From assembly GCA_012934845.2 (NCBI GenBank), contig WNNJ02001435.1, positions 1 through 64,000 on the forward strand: 64,000 nucleotides of DNA, in the 5' to 3' direction. Of the stretch, positions 33,841-45,779 are shown piece by piece (position 1 is the first letter of the stretch; every line of letters starts with the position of its first letter). Below the pieces are notes generated by a model. It did no database searches and was not told the DNA's origin. It saw nothing but the letters and a program-made list of their open reading frames with translations. Position numbers and translations under genes: made by a program. Origin of the DNA: Pomphorhynchus laevis. Taxonomy: Eukaryota > Acanthocephala > Palaeacanthocephala > Echinorhynchida > Pomphorhynchidae.

Positions 33841-34012
33841 TGGATTTAAGGCCGTAAATGGAACGGAAGACCGTAGCAGTCCGAAGACAAACAGTTCAGT
33901 TCGAATATTCATGAAGAAGATAAACTTATTTATGTTTGACTGATTTATGTTTGTATTAAAAAAATCTTATTATGTTATTGAAAGAAACATTTTTTATTAT
34001 ATTTTTATCAAG

Positions 34013-34236
34013 TTTAAAAAATTGTAAAGAAAATAGTAACTCCATTATATGGTTTTTATCATAAATTGATCATAACTTTTATCGTGTTTTTTTAGACCAG
34101 GGAAATCAATTTTAATTTATAAATAGTATAAAATACGTATAAATATGTATACTCAGTTAGGAAGATCGTTTTTTAAATAGTAAAACTGAAATATATCAAT
34201 TGCAAAACATTACCATTTTATGACGAAAATAATGTA
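34013..34236 (+). repeat. Direct repeat gamma, left copy
   Basis: Near-copy of 34560-34755 (GGTTTTTATCATAAATTGAT, then AAAACATTACCATTTTATGA). The two copies flank a beta repeat, giving a repeat-beta-repeat composite. Confidence 0.85.
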
Positions 34237-34274
34237 ATGTGGCAAGGATATTATGACAAACTTGAATTGTAGAA

Positions 34275-34560
34275 ATCAAATCAGCTAACTGAGTCTACGT
34301 ATTTAATATAATTATAAAATAAACAAAACATAATAATGCTAAATCAAATTTAATAATTAAATAATAAAATTAATAATTGATTTAGATTTTCTATAATTTA
34401 AATCGAGTTAAAATAAAAAATTTAAATTTAAAATAAACGTCATTTTTATTAATTGACTTATAACTAACAGACGTTGTATCAGGTAAAGGATTAGAGGTAA
34501 TCAGAAGGAACTGTTATGCTATCCGGTTTCGACCCTTAAGTCCTCGACCCAACATAGCAG
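34275..34560 (+). repeat. 240-bp repeat family beta, copy 3, with terminal stem-loop
   Basis: It runs from CAGCTAACTGAGTCTACG to ACAGACGTTGTATCAGG, then continues through GGAACTGTTATGCTATCCGG to CCCAACATAGCAG. The last 50 bp are the stem-loop motif also seen at 16165 and 40034. Confidence 0.8.
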
Positions 34561-34755
34561 TTTAAAAAATGGTAAAGAAAATAGTAAATCCATTACATGG
34601 TTTTTATCATAAATTGATCATAATTTTCTGACAATGGGAAATCAATTTTAATTTATAAATAGTATAAAATACGTATACTCATTAGGAAGATCGTTTTTAA
34701 ATAGTAAAACTGAAATACATCAATTGCAAAACATTACCATTTTATGACGAAAATA
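34560..34755 (+). repeat. Direct repeat gamma, right copy
   Basis: Slightly shorter than the left copy; small internal gaps around GACCAGGGAAATC. Confidence 0.85.
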
Positions 34756-35399
34756 ATTTCAAAATTGGCTTCGTTGTTAACAAAATCCTTATCATTAAAA
34801 TTGGCTCTCTCTAGAAATTACTGAATAGATTGCGCTGATTAGATACAAAATTGATGCATTTATTATCAGATTAGATAATGCATTATTAATTTTAATTGCT
34901 ATGATATATTTATATAGATTCCTATAATAATTATAATCCGATTCATATTGAAATCTGATTCTATAAGCACATTATTGCGAAAAAATATCATCAGTTTTGC
35001 ACTCATTAATCAAGTGAAAATCTAATTACTAGATAATTAGATATTAATCAATTAGATAATTTTTAACTGATTAATTCAGGGCAAAATCTAATTACTAAAT
35101 AATTTGATTAATTAATTAGATAATTAATCTAGATAATAGATAATCTTATTATCTATTAATAGAGTGGCGATTAATTTAAATTCAGTATTTATGTTGAAAG
35201 TAAACGGGATCAGTCTTTTTTCTTTCCAATTTTGAATAAATATTTGTTTGAGTATGGCATTAGCTGTTTCATTTATATAAGGAATCTCTGCATATATATT
35301 CTCATATCTGCTCTTTGTTTTAACATTGGAAAAAATTCATTTGGAACGGTAAGAGGTTCTCGACATAAGCAAAGTGGATAATTAATTTATTAATTTTGA

Positions 35400-35512
35400 A
35401 TTGATGTCCTTATGTCACTTGTAAGTAGATTACTATAAGAGCAAATATTAAAAGCTCTAGGTATATCTGTTGATCCATCTTTGCTATAAAATCTGTTATT
35501 TATTTATAATTA
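35400..35512 (+). repeat. Partial 360-bp satellite unit left of LINE copy B
   Basis: CTTGTAAGTAGATTACTAT, GCAAATATTAAAAGCTC and CATCTTTGCTATAAAA match the units at 38830-39590. It stops at ATAATTATTT, where LINE copy B starts mid-ORF. Confidence 0.8.
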
Positions 35513-36630
35513 TTTCTCACGCATGTTTGTGCTCAACAAACGACCCGACATAAACACGACAAATCAAAGACAATGACAATCGAACTTGTGCGACAGGGAA
35601 ACTACGGCAAGGCAATGAAACGAAAATCTTCGTCACGGCTAGCGCCGTTCACAGAACAGACACACCGTAAGCTCACAGATTTGCACCCACCTGGTAAAGG
35701 TATTATAACCTAAATCCCAACGGCAGAACACGGTATTGTCATCGATTCGGATACCGTTCGTGATTCAATTTTCTCATTCCCCTCTGCATCGTAACCAGGT
35801 TGTCTGTGTTTAAGAGCCGAACACCTACAAGACATGATCACAGCGGACCAGTCTGGAAAGCTTCTAAGCCGCCTGACACATCTGATAAATTATATGGCAG
35901 CCGGTGACCTTCCTGTAGATATATCTTGATATTTTACGGGTGCAGATCTTATCGCTATAGAAAAACCAAATGGAGGTATACGCCCAATAGCGGCAGGATA
36001 ATTGTTAAGGAGGGTGTCTGCAAAGTGTATTGGCACGAAGATGCGCGATAAGTACACTCAAATATTTCAACCACAACAGGTCGGTGTTGCTGTGGCAAAT
36101 GGCGCAGATTTAATAATTTACCAGGTTCGACGATTGTACGAACAGATGCACATTTCGGAAAATTGGGTATGGGCGAAAGTGGATGTTTCGAACGCTTTTA
36201 ATAAAGTTGACAGGCAATGCTTTATTGACGCAGTCGACATTGAAGCACTTTCTATCGGACCGTGGTGCTACTCGCAACCATCAAAATTACATTTGGAGCA
36301 GCAAAAAGCCTTACATCGTCAGAAGTAGTACAGCAAGGGGACCCTCTGGGCCCATTCCTTTTCGCACTGGCAATCCAACCGATTATTCGGAAAGTCGACT
36401 TGTTTACAGGTATCGGTTTTAACAAGTGGTATTTAGACGATGGAATAATTGGAGGTGAACCCAAGGCAGTTGCTATCACATTAAACATGATTGCAAATGA
36501 GCTGGAAAAAATCGGACTATCAATGAATTGTCAAAAAACCTAATTAATAGGCCACACAGAATCAATTATCTCAACGCAGATAAAATGGACTCACTCTCCA
36601 CATACCAATTCTGACGGCGATTTTACTCTT

Positions 36631-37410
36631 TTGGGATGCCCAATTGGTTCGCAAGAGTTTGTAGAAGCATATCTCATAAACAGTTGCTTATCAAACCTAG
36701 TAAATGACACAGAGCTTGTCGCGTCGCTTCCAGACGCTCATGTGGCTTACCTGCTATTGCGCCACTGTGCTTCCGCTCAACGAATAGCATTCCTAATGAG
36801 GAATGTAGATCCAGCAAGCACCGAACTTTTCTGTAAGCAGTTTGATAATGCTGTGATACGGGCGATGGAAATCATCGCTTCAATACAACTGTCAGCGCGA
36901 ACACGATATCAAGTTGAGCTCCCACTAAAAATGGGCGGTCTGGGTCTTAGGAGTACAAACAAACACAGGGCGGCAGTCTATGCAGCAAGCGTCAGCACAG
37001 TGGCCGCGTTTGTGAACCAGGATCCAAATACATTTCCAGGATTTGTAAACGCGAATGAAATACTTGCGCTACACGGAGCAGAAGTGGAACAACAGGCTTT
37101 ATCCACAAGACAACATCAAATATCGTTCAAAATCGACTCAGAGAAGCGTAAAAATCTATTAGACACTGGAGATGATCGGACAAGGTTCAGACTAATAGCG
37201 GTATCACAGCCACATGCGAATGCATGGTTACAATGCGCCCCAAATCGAAGTCTCGGCCTAGCTCTTACCGACCAAGAATTTACAATTCTTATAAGAATGT
37301 GGTTAGGCCTGCAAATTGCTCCAAGTGACTACCGATGTAGTCGATGTTTTCGAAACGCAGATGCTGAGGGCTTCCATGCACTAACTTGCAACTACGGTAG
37401 TTTTCCATGA
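36631..37410 (+). pseudogene. LINE copy B RT thumb to zinc finger
   Basis: 259 codons, MGCPIGSQEFVEAY to HALTCNYGSFP. It covers the thumb-linker region and the C-x2-C-x9-H-x3-C finger (YRCSRCFRNADAEGFHALTC). It is closed by the TGA shared with copy A, then the same frame continues at 37411. Confidence 0.75.
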
Positions 37411-38622
37411 ATGCGTCATAATGGAATTCGTGACGTCGTTCTCCAGGCGGCACAATCAGCAGGAATGCATGTGGGTTGCGAGGTTCGCAACCTTGTTCAA
37501 AATTTTCAAGAACGGCCAGCCGATATTCTGATAAACAGGGATCCTTCAGATGCTATAGACTTCGCGGTAACACATCCACTACAGAAATCTTTTCTTCGCC
37601 AGTCAGCTTATGTGCCTGGTTACGCAGCTGCGCAGTACGCATCATCGGTCAAAGATAGAAAATACCGTGCTAAAATGATTGAGGCGGGATATAACTTCAT
37701 ACCTGCAGTCTTGGAGTGTTACGGTGGCTGGAATATGGATGGGGAGAAAATCATCAGACGAATCGCTCGATACTTAGCAATTCGATCATCTATACCATAC
37801 AGCATCGCATCTGCACGGCTCTTTCAACGAATATCAATAGCACTCATGAGAGGAAATTCAAAAGCTATATTATCTAGCATTGATATGTTAAACCGACCGT
37901 ATTACGGGATTGCTAACCCCATAATGGAGAATCCTACACGAAGAATGAACCCCTTCCAGGCACTCGATCTGGCAGTTGACTCTCTTCCATCGTCAATTGA
38001 TCAGTCCGCTCCTGGATACATTGAATTTAACAATACAACTGAAGTATCTGTCACGCTAGCTAATATACCAGGATCCAGTGTCGATACGTCAGTTTTTACA
38101 GGAACTCATAAATTGTGTTCCTACAGAGATCGTGTACTTATAGAAGAAAACGGAAAATTCACACTAAAAGTATTGAGCTCTGCAATCACAGTAAAGCCCC
38201 GAAGTCTTTCAAGCAAAATTAAGCCACATTTTGACACCTTTCTGCAACAATGTGACAATTCATCGTCTAATAACGACGCTGATGATCCTGAATCTTTACC
38301 TATAAACTCACAGCCAGAAACCGAAATTAGTAAACAGACCGTCGATTATATGACACATGACGTACATACATTATCTGATTCGGAATTAGCTGACAGTATA
38401 TCGAACGCAGATAGTGATAATCATGAATCGGACGGAAGTTTTAATTATGAAACAGAATTATTAACTGACTTTTGTGAAACAGATCAAATAATCACGCCCA
38501 CTATAAACAAACAGATGATACCGGAAAAAGGCCGGCTAGTTGTCAGTGGATCGGTTGATTCAGATATTCTAGATGATCAGGCGCTATCTGAAAGTGGTGA
38601 TAACGAAGAGGAGTTAGTCTAA
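37411..38622 (+). pseudogene. LINE copy B endonuclease and acidic tail
   Basis: 403 codons open. RHNGIRDVV, RPADILI and AIDFAVTHP (restriction-like nuclease), then QRISIALMRGN. From about residue 190 a tail rich in D, E, S and N ends SESGDNEEELV. The unbroken 1.2 kb suggests a fairly young copy or past selection on this part. Confidence 0.75.
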
Positions 38623-38814
38623 CGCTATCGATTATGGACATTATACGAAGAGGTTAACTATTTCAGTACATCTTTTGTTGAATTTTTATATATCTTACTT
38701 TTTGATGTAAGAATTTTTTATTTAAAAAAAGGATTTCCATTTATTTTTTTATGAATGTGATGCAAACTGAGCGCTGCTCAGAATTTTAATAAATATATTA
38801 AATAAATATATTCA

Positions 38815-39600
38815 ATTATAAATAATTGAATATACGTTGACTCAATTACCTGATCTAATTCTTTTATCCAAGTCTTTTAAAAATACATTGAATTTATGGT
38901 TTTTTTTTTCAAAAAAAATAGAAAAAAGAAATAATTGAAATAGAAAATTGAAATCTAATAGATACAATAGAAATTTACTTGTGGGTAGATTACTATTAGA
39001 GCAAATATTAATTGCTCTGAGGTAATATGATCTTGCTAATGATAATCTCCAAGCAACTGGGGTTGCAGTTTTTTATTAGGTGTTTCCGCTGGTACATCTT
39101 TGCTATAAAAACTGTTGTTTATTTATAATTATTTAATTATTTATTATTTTATTTTTATCAATATTTTTAATTTATAAATAATTGAATATACGTTGACTCA
39201 ATTACCTGTTCCTGCTCTAATTCTTTTATCCAAGTCTTTTAAAAATACATTGAATTAATGGTTTTTATTTCAAAAAATAGAAAAAAGAAATAATAGAAAT
39301 AGAAAATTGAAATCTAATAGAAACAATAGAAATTTACTTGTAAGTAGATTACTATTAGAGCAAATATTAATAGCTCTGAGGTAATATGATCTTGCTAATG
39401 ATAATCTCCAAGCAATTGGGGTTGCAGTTTTTTATTAGATGTTTCCGCTGGTACATCTTTGCTATAAAAACTGTTATGTATTTATAATTATTTATTATTT
39501 TATTATTCTATATTTATCAATATTTTTAATTTATAAATAATTGAATATACGTTGACTCAATTACCTGTACCTGCTCTAATTCTTTGATCTAAGTCGTTTT
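38815..39600 (+). repeat. 360-bp satellite, two units plus part
   Basis: ATTGAATATACGTTGACTCA recurs at about 38820, 39180 and 39540. Each unit carries TTTACTTG..GTAGATTACTATTAGAGC and TCTCCAAGCAA.TGGGGTTGC. Units are about 95% identical by eye. Confidence 0.9.
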
Positions 39601-39784
39601 AAGTTTATTGATTGTTTCAAAATGTGGACACTTGTGTATTTGATGTAGGTTTCGATTTTACAATCGCGAATATTTTAGAAGGTGGATTTTTAGAATCACA
39701 AAACATTAAACTGACGAAACATCGAAATTAAACATCGAATACAGACAAATACTAAGTATTTGTAAAGAAATATAAAGAATAAAT

Positions 39785-40090
39785 TAAATCAGCTAACTGA
39801 GTCTACGTATTGTTATATAATTAGAAAATAAACAAAACATAATAATGCTAAATCAAAATTTAATAATTAAATAATAAAATTAATAATTGTTTTTAGATTT
39901 TCTATAATTTAAATAAAGTTAAAAAAATAAAAAATAAAAAATAAAAAATTTAAATTTAAAATAAAAGTCATTTTTATGAATTGAGTAATAAATAACAGAC
40001 GTTGTATCAGAATAAGAATTAGACGTCATTAGGAGGAACTGCTATGCTATTAGGTTTCGGCCCCTAATTCATATACCCAACATATCAGCT
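39785..40090 (+). repeat. 240-bp repeat family beta, copy 4, with terminal stem-loop
   Basis: AAATCAGCTAACTGAGTCTA to ACAGACGTTGTATCAG, then GGAACTGCTATGCTATTAGG, GGCCCC, CCCAACATATCAG. It adjoins the 3' side of the minus-strand PLE at 40160. Confidence 0.8.
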
Positions 40091-40159
40091 GGGCCAAATA
40101 CATGCTAATGATGTATTTCCTCTGATAAAGCTATCTAGTATCTTATTCTAATACAAAGT

Positions 40160-41230
40160 ATATTATTTATTATCCATCCATAAAAATTTGCCACTTAAGA
40201 GTTTAAATTTATTCTTTATATTATTGTGTTGATTTATATATTTTACTATTTTCTGCTTGATGTTATTTTTATAGTAACCTAGTTTAAAATATGTATCTAT
40301 TAAATTATTTAAATGATTTTGAAGAAAGCCAATATCATTACATATTGTTGCAATTCTTAAAATTTCATTATTTAATGTATTATATTTTATATTATATGGT
40401 ATGCATGAATGCTCATGCAAAAATATGTTTCTTGTAAATTTAAATATGTCATCTTTACGATATAAATTAATAGTAGTTTTAGTTAATGTTAATTTAATGT
40501 TCATATCTAGATATACACCTTCTTTATCATTAATATTGGTTTTGTTAAGAATAAGGCTTTCTGGATAAATGTTCTCACTAATTGAATAAAAATTATTAGA
40601 ATTAAATACACATATATCATCAATGTATCGAAACATATATTTCATATATTTATATTGTTTAGATTTAGTTTTTACACAGTTATGAACAAATTCATATTCT
40701 ATAAAGCTTAAAAACAAGTCAGCTATAATTGGGCTACTATTACCACCCATTGGAACACCTTTTACTTGTCTAAATATAGATGTCCCTACTTTTAAATAAT
40801 TTTGATTTATCAAAATATTTTAGGATTCTATTAATTCAATTTTATCCATATATTTATATTTATTTGATGGTTTAGATTTTTGTTAGATAGGCGTTATAAT
40901 TATTATAACATATATATGTATATCTTTTTCCGAATATAAGGTTAATTAATTTTACTAACGCTTCTTTAATATCTACTAAATCTAGATTTGTATAAAGCGT
41001 ACTAAAATCGTATGTATTTATATTTTGAAAATTTATTCCTTTTGTCTGTTCTAAAAATTCTTTTGTAGAATTAATACTGAAATAGTGTTTTATACCAGTA
41101 TTAATTTCGATTACCTTGCAATATTTTTTAAAATGTGCTTTAATTACTTTAAGTATTTTATTCATATAGAATCGGTAAAATTTTATAATATTCTGTAATA
41201 CTACAATTATTGTTAACGTTTACGAGAATA
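40160..41230 (-). mobile_element. Penelope-like element family 1, RT domain
   Basis: Minus strand: NTYDFSTLYTNLDLVDI (motif A, 41165-40872 piece), KGVPMGGNSSPIIADLFLSF (motif B), YMFRYIDDICVF (motif C), YLDMNIKLT, thumb to ILRIATICNDIGFLQ. The YIDD box and STLYTN motif A are PLE features. The endonuclease part is not attached here, but a family-1 endonuclease probably lies at 62803-63417. Fossil with few breaks in this portion. Confidence 0.85.
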
Positions 41231-41469
41231 CAGCCATCAAAGTAAAATTATGTAAATAAGTATGCCTAAATACATTTAACATAATTTTCATTCAATTCTT
41301 TGATACATAGATATCGACCTTTTATTCTAATAAGTTTAATTATTTGCTTCTACAAAAATAATTTTCATATCGGAAATAAAATTATTATTTTTTAGAAAGA
41401 ATTACTAAATAGATTTTACAAAATAATGTGCAAGCAAAATGGATAACTTTATGTGTTAGTAATGTAGGG

Positions 41470-41735
41470 GTTCAATTGCATTCAATGTTCTGTAAGCGAT
41501 GCCAGGACTGATGCACCATTGCCAATTTGTGTATGCGTTGCATTCGGAAGGAGCGAGCAGGCGGGTCGTCTACAAATCTGCGAAGCTTTTTGCTGAGCAA
41601 ATGGAAGTTAGATGTTTCCTTGCCCGTCGCATTAGTGGTTTCGATGGCTAAGGGAATGAAATCCATCCATAGTGCTGGAATTCCCTCGTACTTTATTCTC
41701 TTTCTGCCTTCAGCTTTTTTAGAATAATTCAGAAT
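41470..41735 (-). mobile_element. Possible LINE C-terminal scrap
   Basis: Minus-strand frame GRKRIKYEGIPALWMDFIPL, then AIETTNATGKE, ending MVHQSWHRLQNIECN. The DFIPLAIETT phrase resembles the F-P-x-A-x-E-T/S region behind the nuclease of RLE LINEs. The match is short and a host-gene origin is not excluded. Confidence 0.3.
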
Positions 41736-42199
41736 TTCCCATCAACGAATTACATGCTATACAATCAAATGTGTTCTATAATACTTTAGATCTTGAATAT
41801 ATTATTTTGTAGAATTGAATTCGTCTTTCTTCAAATTAGTGTCCTTTTCAAGCAAACAGTAAAAGCAAAGCATACCACTATGTATACCAGCAACTACGAA
41901 AGAAATATGAGTTGTCATATTTCATTCGTAGTCGCTGATATAAACAGTGGTATTTTTTACTGTATTAGTAAAAAATATAATATAATATTAGTATCGCTTT
42001 AATTAAAAATTAATCAATTTAACACAAAAATGATTGATTGATTGCAGGTTGTGCTGATAGTTTAAAAATTCGAGTATAAAGTAATTTGGCCTCACACAAA
42101 ATACAGAAAGTTCATATGATACACAACTTGGAACCAGCGAACAAAGGACGAAATCTGCAAAGTTGTGTCTCAATTCAATTGATCTAAACCCGGGTGTAA

Positions 42200-42466
42200 G
42201 GCCGGGAACACATATATAGGCTACACAACTCAACTCTTGCGAGACCGAATTCGTCAACATACATACAATTTTGTGATCCGAAAACACTTTGAAGATGTAC
42301 ACAAAAGAGTGCCTGCATTTCAAGAAATTTTCAACAGCACAAGCGTCATTTTCCAAAATACATGTAAAGAAGATCTACAGCTGTTAGAATCTCTATCAAT
42401 AAAAGAAATGAATCCTAATCCTAATGCGAAGGACGAGGGATTCGTTAGAACAGTTAAGGTGTTCTG
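42200..42466 (+). mobile_element. PLE fragment: GIY-YIG endonuclease end
   Basis: NTYIGYTTQLLRDRIRQHTY, HFEDVHKR, LQLLESLSIKEMNPNPNAKD. The YIG...R..QH...E..I...P..N order fits the second half of GIY-YIG. It is a different subfamily from 62803 and 23051. Confidence 0.65.
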
Positions 42467-42554
42467 AGTCCCAAAATAATTTCACTAATTACCTGTTACA
42501 TATTGTCATTATATTTAACCTTTTATGTTTATTTTATTCTAGATTTTCTGATGA

Positions 42555-42660
42555 TGGTATTATATATATTGCCAAAGCTTTCGACGCGTAACGGCTTCGA
42601 CAGTGGATGGTCTGAAACATGGAACGCATATTAACATCGTCACAAAAACATTAACAATTA
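42555..42660 (-). repeat. PLE family-2 terminal repeat, part split by a LINE
   Basis: GCCAAAGCTTTCGACGCGTA, CGGCTTCGACAGTGGAT, CATATTAACATCGTCAC. Same repeat at 47785-47910 (minus), 50200-50345 (plus) and 50935-51075 (minus). Its other half resumes at 45766 after the CR1-like LINE. Confidence 0.75.
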
Positions 42661-42768
42661 TTATTAATTGACAACAAATTGAGCCGATACTCTTTACAAG
42701 TTGCTTTACAAAATAAAAAGAATAAGAAGAATAAGAGTCGTTTTGTCCCTCCCTCATCAGATAAACTA

Positions 42769-43749
42769 TTAAAAATCCCACCGTTGTCTTGAGAAGGAAG
42801 GGTCATCATCCAGTAGGGTGTGAAAACTTGAAGCAGTAGACGACAAAACGGTCGCACTCTGAAGCGAATTCCAAGATCGTACGACTCGTTTGGCAAAGCA
42901 GGAAACTGCATGCATGTACCTTTTTGTTTTCAGTATCAGGGGGTGTCCGCGAAGATAAGGTTGACCTCTCAGTTGCAGTAGATGTGACAGTGGATGATCT
43001 TTAGTATGCAGAATTTTCCAAACAAGAGAGAGATCTCGCTTGTCACAGATATATCGCAGACAAGGCATATTTAATATCTGGAGACGTTTCGCGTAGCCAT
43101 AAATATGCAGCCCTGAGACTAATTTAGTTGTTGATCTGAACACTTTCTCCAATGCACGACGCTCATAAGTAGTTTCGGGATAACAAGCTGGCGATGCGTA
43201 TAAGATATGGCTCAAAGAAAACGCATTTGCTAAGGTATGGTAACATAACGGATCTATGCCTATCAGAACTCGACGAGTATGTCCTATTAAGCGTTTTGTG
43301 ATGCAACACACGTAGTCTGAATGCTTTCGAGTGGATAAGTCAGCACAAACCCAAACTCCCAAATCTTTATATGAGTGGGTTTTTTTGATACTAATTGAAC
43401 CAAACTGGTACTCACCTCCAAGATGATCACATGATCTTCGTGATATACGCATACATGTACATTTAGCGGAATTGATCCTCAAGTGATTTCGTTTAGACCA
43501 ATTGGATATTACGTCGACGTCGCTTTGTAAATGCTGTTTATCAAGATCGGAAATAATAAGTCGCCAAACTTTAAGATCATCTGCATATAATAAACTGAAT
43601 GAACTGATATTTGGTATAAAATCGTTGATATAAAGACTGAATAAGATGGGACCCGATACACTTCCCTGTAAAACACCTAACAACACTGGAAATGGACTCG
43701 ACAGCGACTCACTTACTCGTACGACACTGTCGGTTGGAAAGGAATACAC
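42769..43749 (-). pseudogene. CR1-like LINE RT (motif B onward) and C-terminal domain
   Basis: 326 codons from MYSFPTDSVV to SRQRWDF. Motif B has Leu for Pro (GVLQGSV); YADD is intact. The C-terminal part with HSYKDLGVWVCADLSTRKH and YASPACYPETTYERR is characteristic of CR1/L2 relatives. Confidence 0.8.
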
Positions 43750-44260
43750 GAATCTAGGTTATGATCCTCTTATCAAGATGAATGTGCTCCAACTTCTCAA
43801 TAAGACGCGTGTGATTAACTGAGTCGAACGCCTTTGAGAAATCAAAGAAAATGACATCAACTGGTATACCTTGATCATTATAGTGATACCACTTTTCACG
43901 TGAATGTACAAGATTAGTAGTCGTGGAATAACCTTTTCAGAAGCCATGCTGTGCTGGGTTCAAAATTTGAAATCTATTTAGATATTCTATTATTCGTCGC
44001 TTAATCAATCTCTCTAGCACACGACAACACACGCAAGTGAGACTAATAGGCCTATAATTGTCAATGGACGAACTATCCCCTTTTTCATAAATAGGACAAA
44101 TGATAGAATTCTGCCAATCAGAAGAAACAACGCCAAAAGCAACAGACGCAGAGAAAATATTGTAAAGCGGATGACATATTATGTCAGCGATGTTGCGCAG
44201 ATATACGGGCGGTAAGCCATATGGACCCGCACCTGCTTTGCATTTAAGTTTACGAAGCTC

Positions 44261-45277
44261 TTAGAGAACATCATCACATCGGAAGAGGTCTCTGGTGTCA
44301 TCTCCGGGCGATTCAAATGTACACGGATCACCCATTGTCACATCCTTATGGTCAAGATTCAAAGGATGGAAATGATTTCTAAACATATTTGATATCTGCA
44401 AAGAATCAGTTATGAATTTTCCATCGTCACGTTGTATGCAATTTATAGGTTTACATCGCGTATGCTTAGCAGTCACATACCTAAAGAAAGAGCGGGGATC
44501 ACGGTGACAGTTTATACTTAGCTGTTTTTCGAAAGATCGCCTACCAGTTCGCTTCATGGAGGTAACGAGGTTTCGCCTTTTCTTATAAGTGCTAAAATTA
44601 GCTCTGTCTTTACGATAGTCATTAAAGGCCTTACGTCTCATCTTTAAAGCATGTTTTATGTCGCTATTAAACCAAGGCGGTGAGATCGATGTCAAACAGT
44701 GTTTACTCTGAAGAGGTGAGAAACGATTAAGGAGGTGGTACAGAGTATCCCTGAAAAACTGCCATGAATATTCGACGCCAACATCAAAAGCATCCAACCA
44801 CTTTACCCTAACGAGATATTTATTTACTAGAGCAAAGTCAGTTCTGAATGGGTTTACAGACGACGTTAGATTTACGCCATGTGAGTAGACATCGCTCAGA
44901 CCAATCGAAATGACCACATGATCTGAATGACCTATTGGGTCCAGATAGCTTAATCTATCGAGAATGTCATATGGTACAGTAAGGCATAAGTCCAAAAGTG
45001 AATGTGAATCCTGTGAAAATCTTGTACTCTGACTGACATGTTGCTTAAGAGCCAAGCTGTTTATTAAGCTAAGTAGCTTCAAACTCTCGACATCCGAGTC
45101 ATTGGAAGTGTAATTAACCCAATTGACAGATGGCATGTTGAAATCACCGAGTACAACAAATCTATCACAATAACTACTTATCTCCAATAAAGCAGCTATG
45201 CTATCTGTGTTTAATCTTGGAGAACGATACACAGTCAATACCGTTATTGGGTGTTGACAATATAGCCTAATACACAA
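44261..45277 (-). pseudogene. CR1-like LINE AP-endonuclease and linker
   Basis: 338 codons. VLTVYRSPRL, GDFNMPS, SLLDLCLTVP and SDHVVISIGL are the endonuclease motifs (Y-R-x-P, G-D-F-N, S-D-H). WFNSDIKHALKMRRKAFNDY starts the linker to the RT. Confidence 0.8.
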
Positions 45278-45779
45278 TGCTTCATTATGGTTAATAGCAT
45301 CACTAAGAGTTTCAATTACTCGGAATTGAAGCCTATTAGAGATATACGCGATAACACCTCCTCCAATCTTGCCTGTTCTATCACTTCTACTTATGCTGTA
45401 TCCCTCAATGAATATATCTACGTCTGCTATTGACGAGCTAAGCCAAGATTATGTGAAAATACCTACATCTGGTACGATATCTTGAAAGAGACATTTCATT
45501 TCATCTAACTTATTAAGTAGACTACGAATATTCTAGTAAATGATTTTTAAACCACCACTATTTGTGCTCAACTTGAAGGAAGAATAGCGAAGAGATTTTC
45601 GAAATTCAGGAATACATTGATCGACATTGAGGCAAGGTGAAACAGTGAATATTTCACGTCTTAGGCGGAGGGTGCCAAAGTGGTAAGAAGGCTTGCAAGA
45701 TTGATCACATCTGACAGTCCCTTCCAATGAATCTGTAGACGCCAATCAACTACTAAATAATAAAATACATTAACCTACT

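Larger units (their letters stand above)
35513..38792 (+). mobile_element. RLE-type LINE, copy B, 5'-truncated
   Basis: It starts at CTCACGCATGTTTG, equivalent to 58198 in copy C, so the zinc-finger N-terminus is missing. RT motif A AKVDVSNAFN (36176), motif B QQGDPLGP (36335) and YLDDG (36430). The endonuclease finger YRCSRCF and RPADIL (37515) follow, then the acidic tail ending at 38622. The 3' UTR through GATGCAAACTGAGCGCTGCT (38760-38780) matches copy A. It shares with copy A a TGA after GSFP that copy C lacks. Confidence 0.85.
42662..45755 (-). mobile_element. CR1-like LINE, nearly complete second ORF, broken
   Basis: Minus strand: IIYQNIRSLLNKLDEMKCLF (45550), GGGVIAYISNRLQF, VVLGDFNMPSVNWVNY and DPIGHSDHVVISI (AP endonuclease; 45277-44261), then NYRPISLTCVCCRVLERLI, FFDFSKAFDSVNH (motif A), GVLQGSVSGPILFSLYINDF (motif B), LLYADDLKVW (motif C) and a long C-terminal domain to 42769. 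The 3' tail contains CTTATTCTTCTTATTC. Only a few stops or frame changes over 3 kb. It lies inside a PLE terminal repeat. Confidence 0.85.

Noticed and set aside
34013-34755. LTR retrotransposon
   Set aside because: The direct repeats lack coding sequence between them, TG/CA ends and a primer-binding site. No LTR-element protein was seen anywhere in the window.
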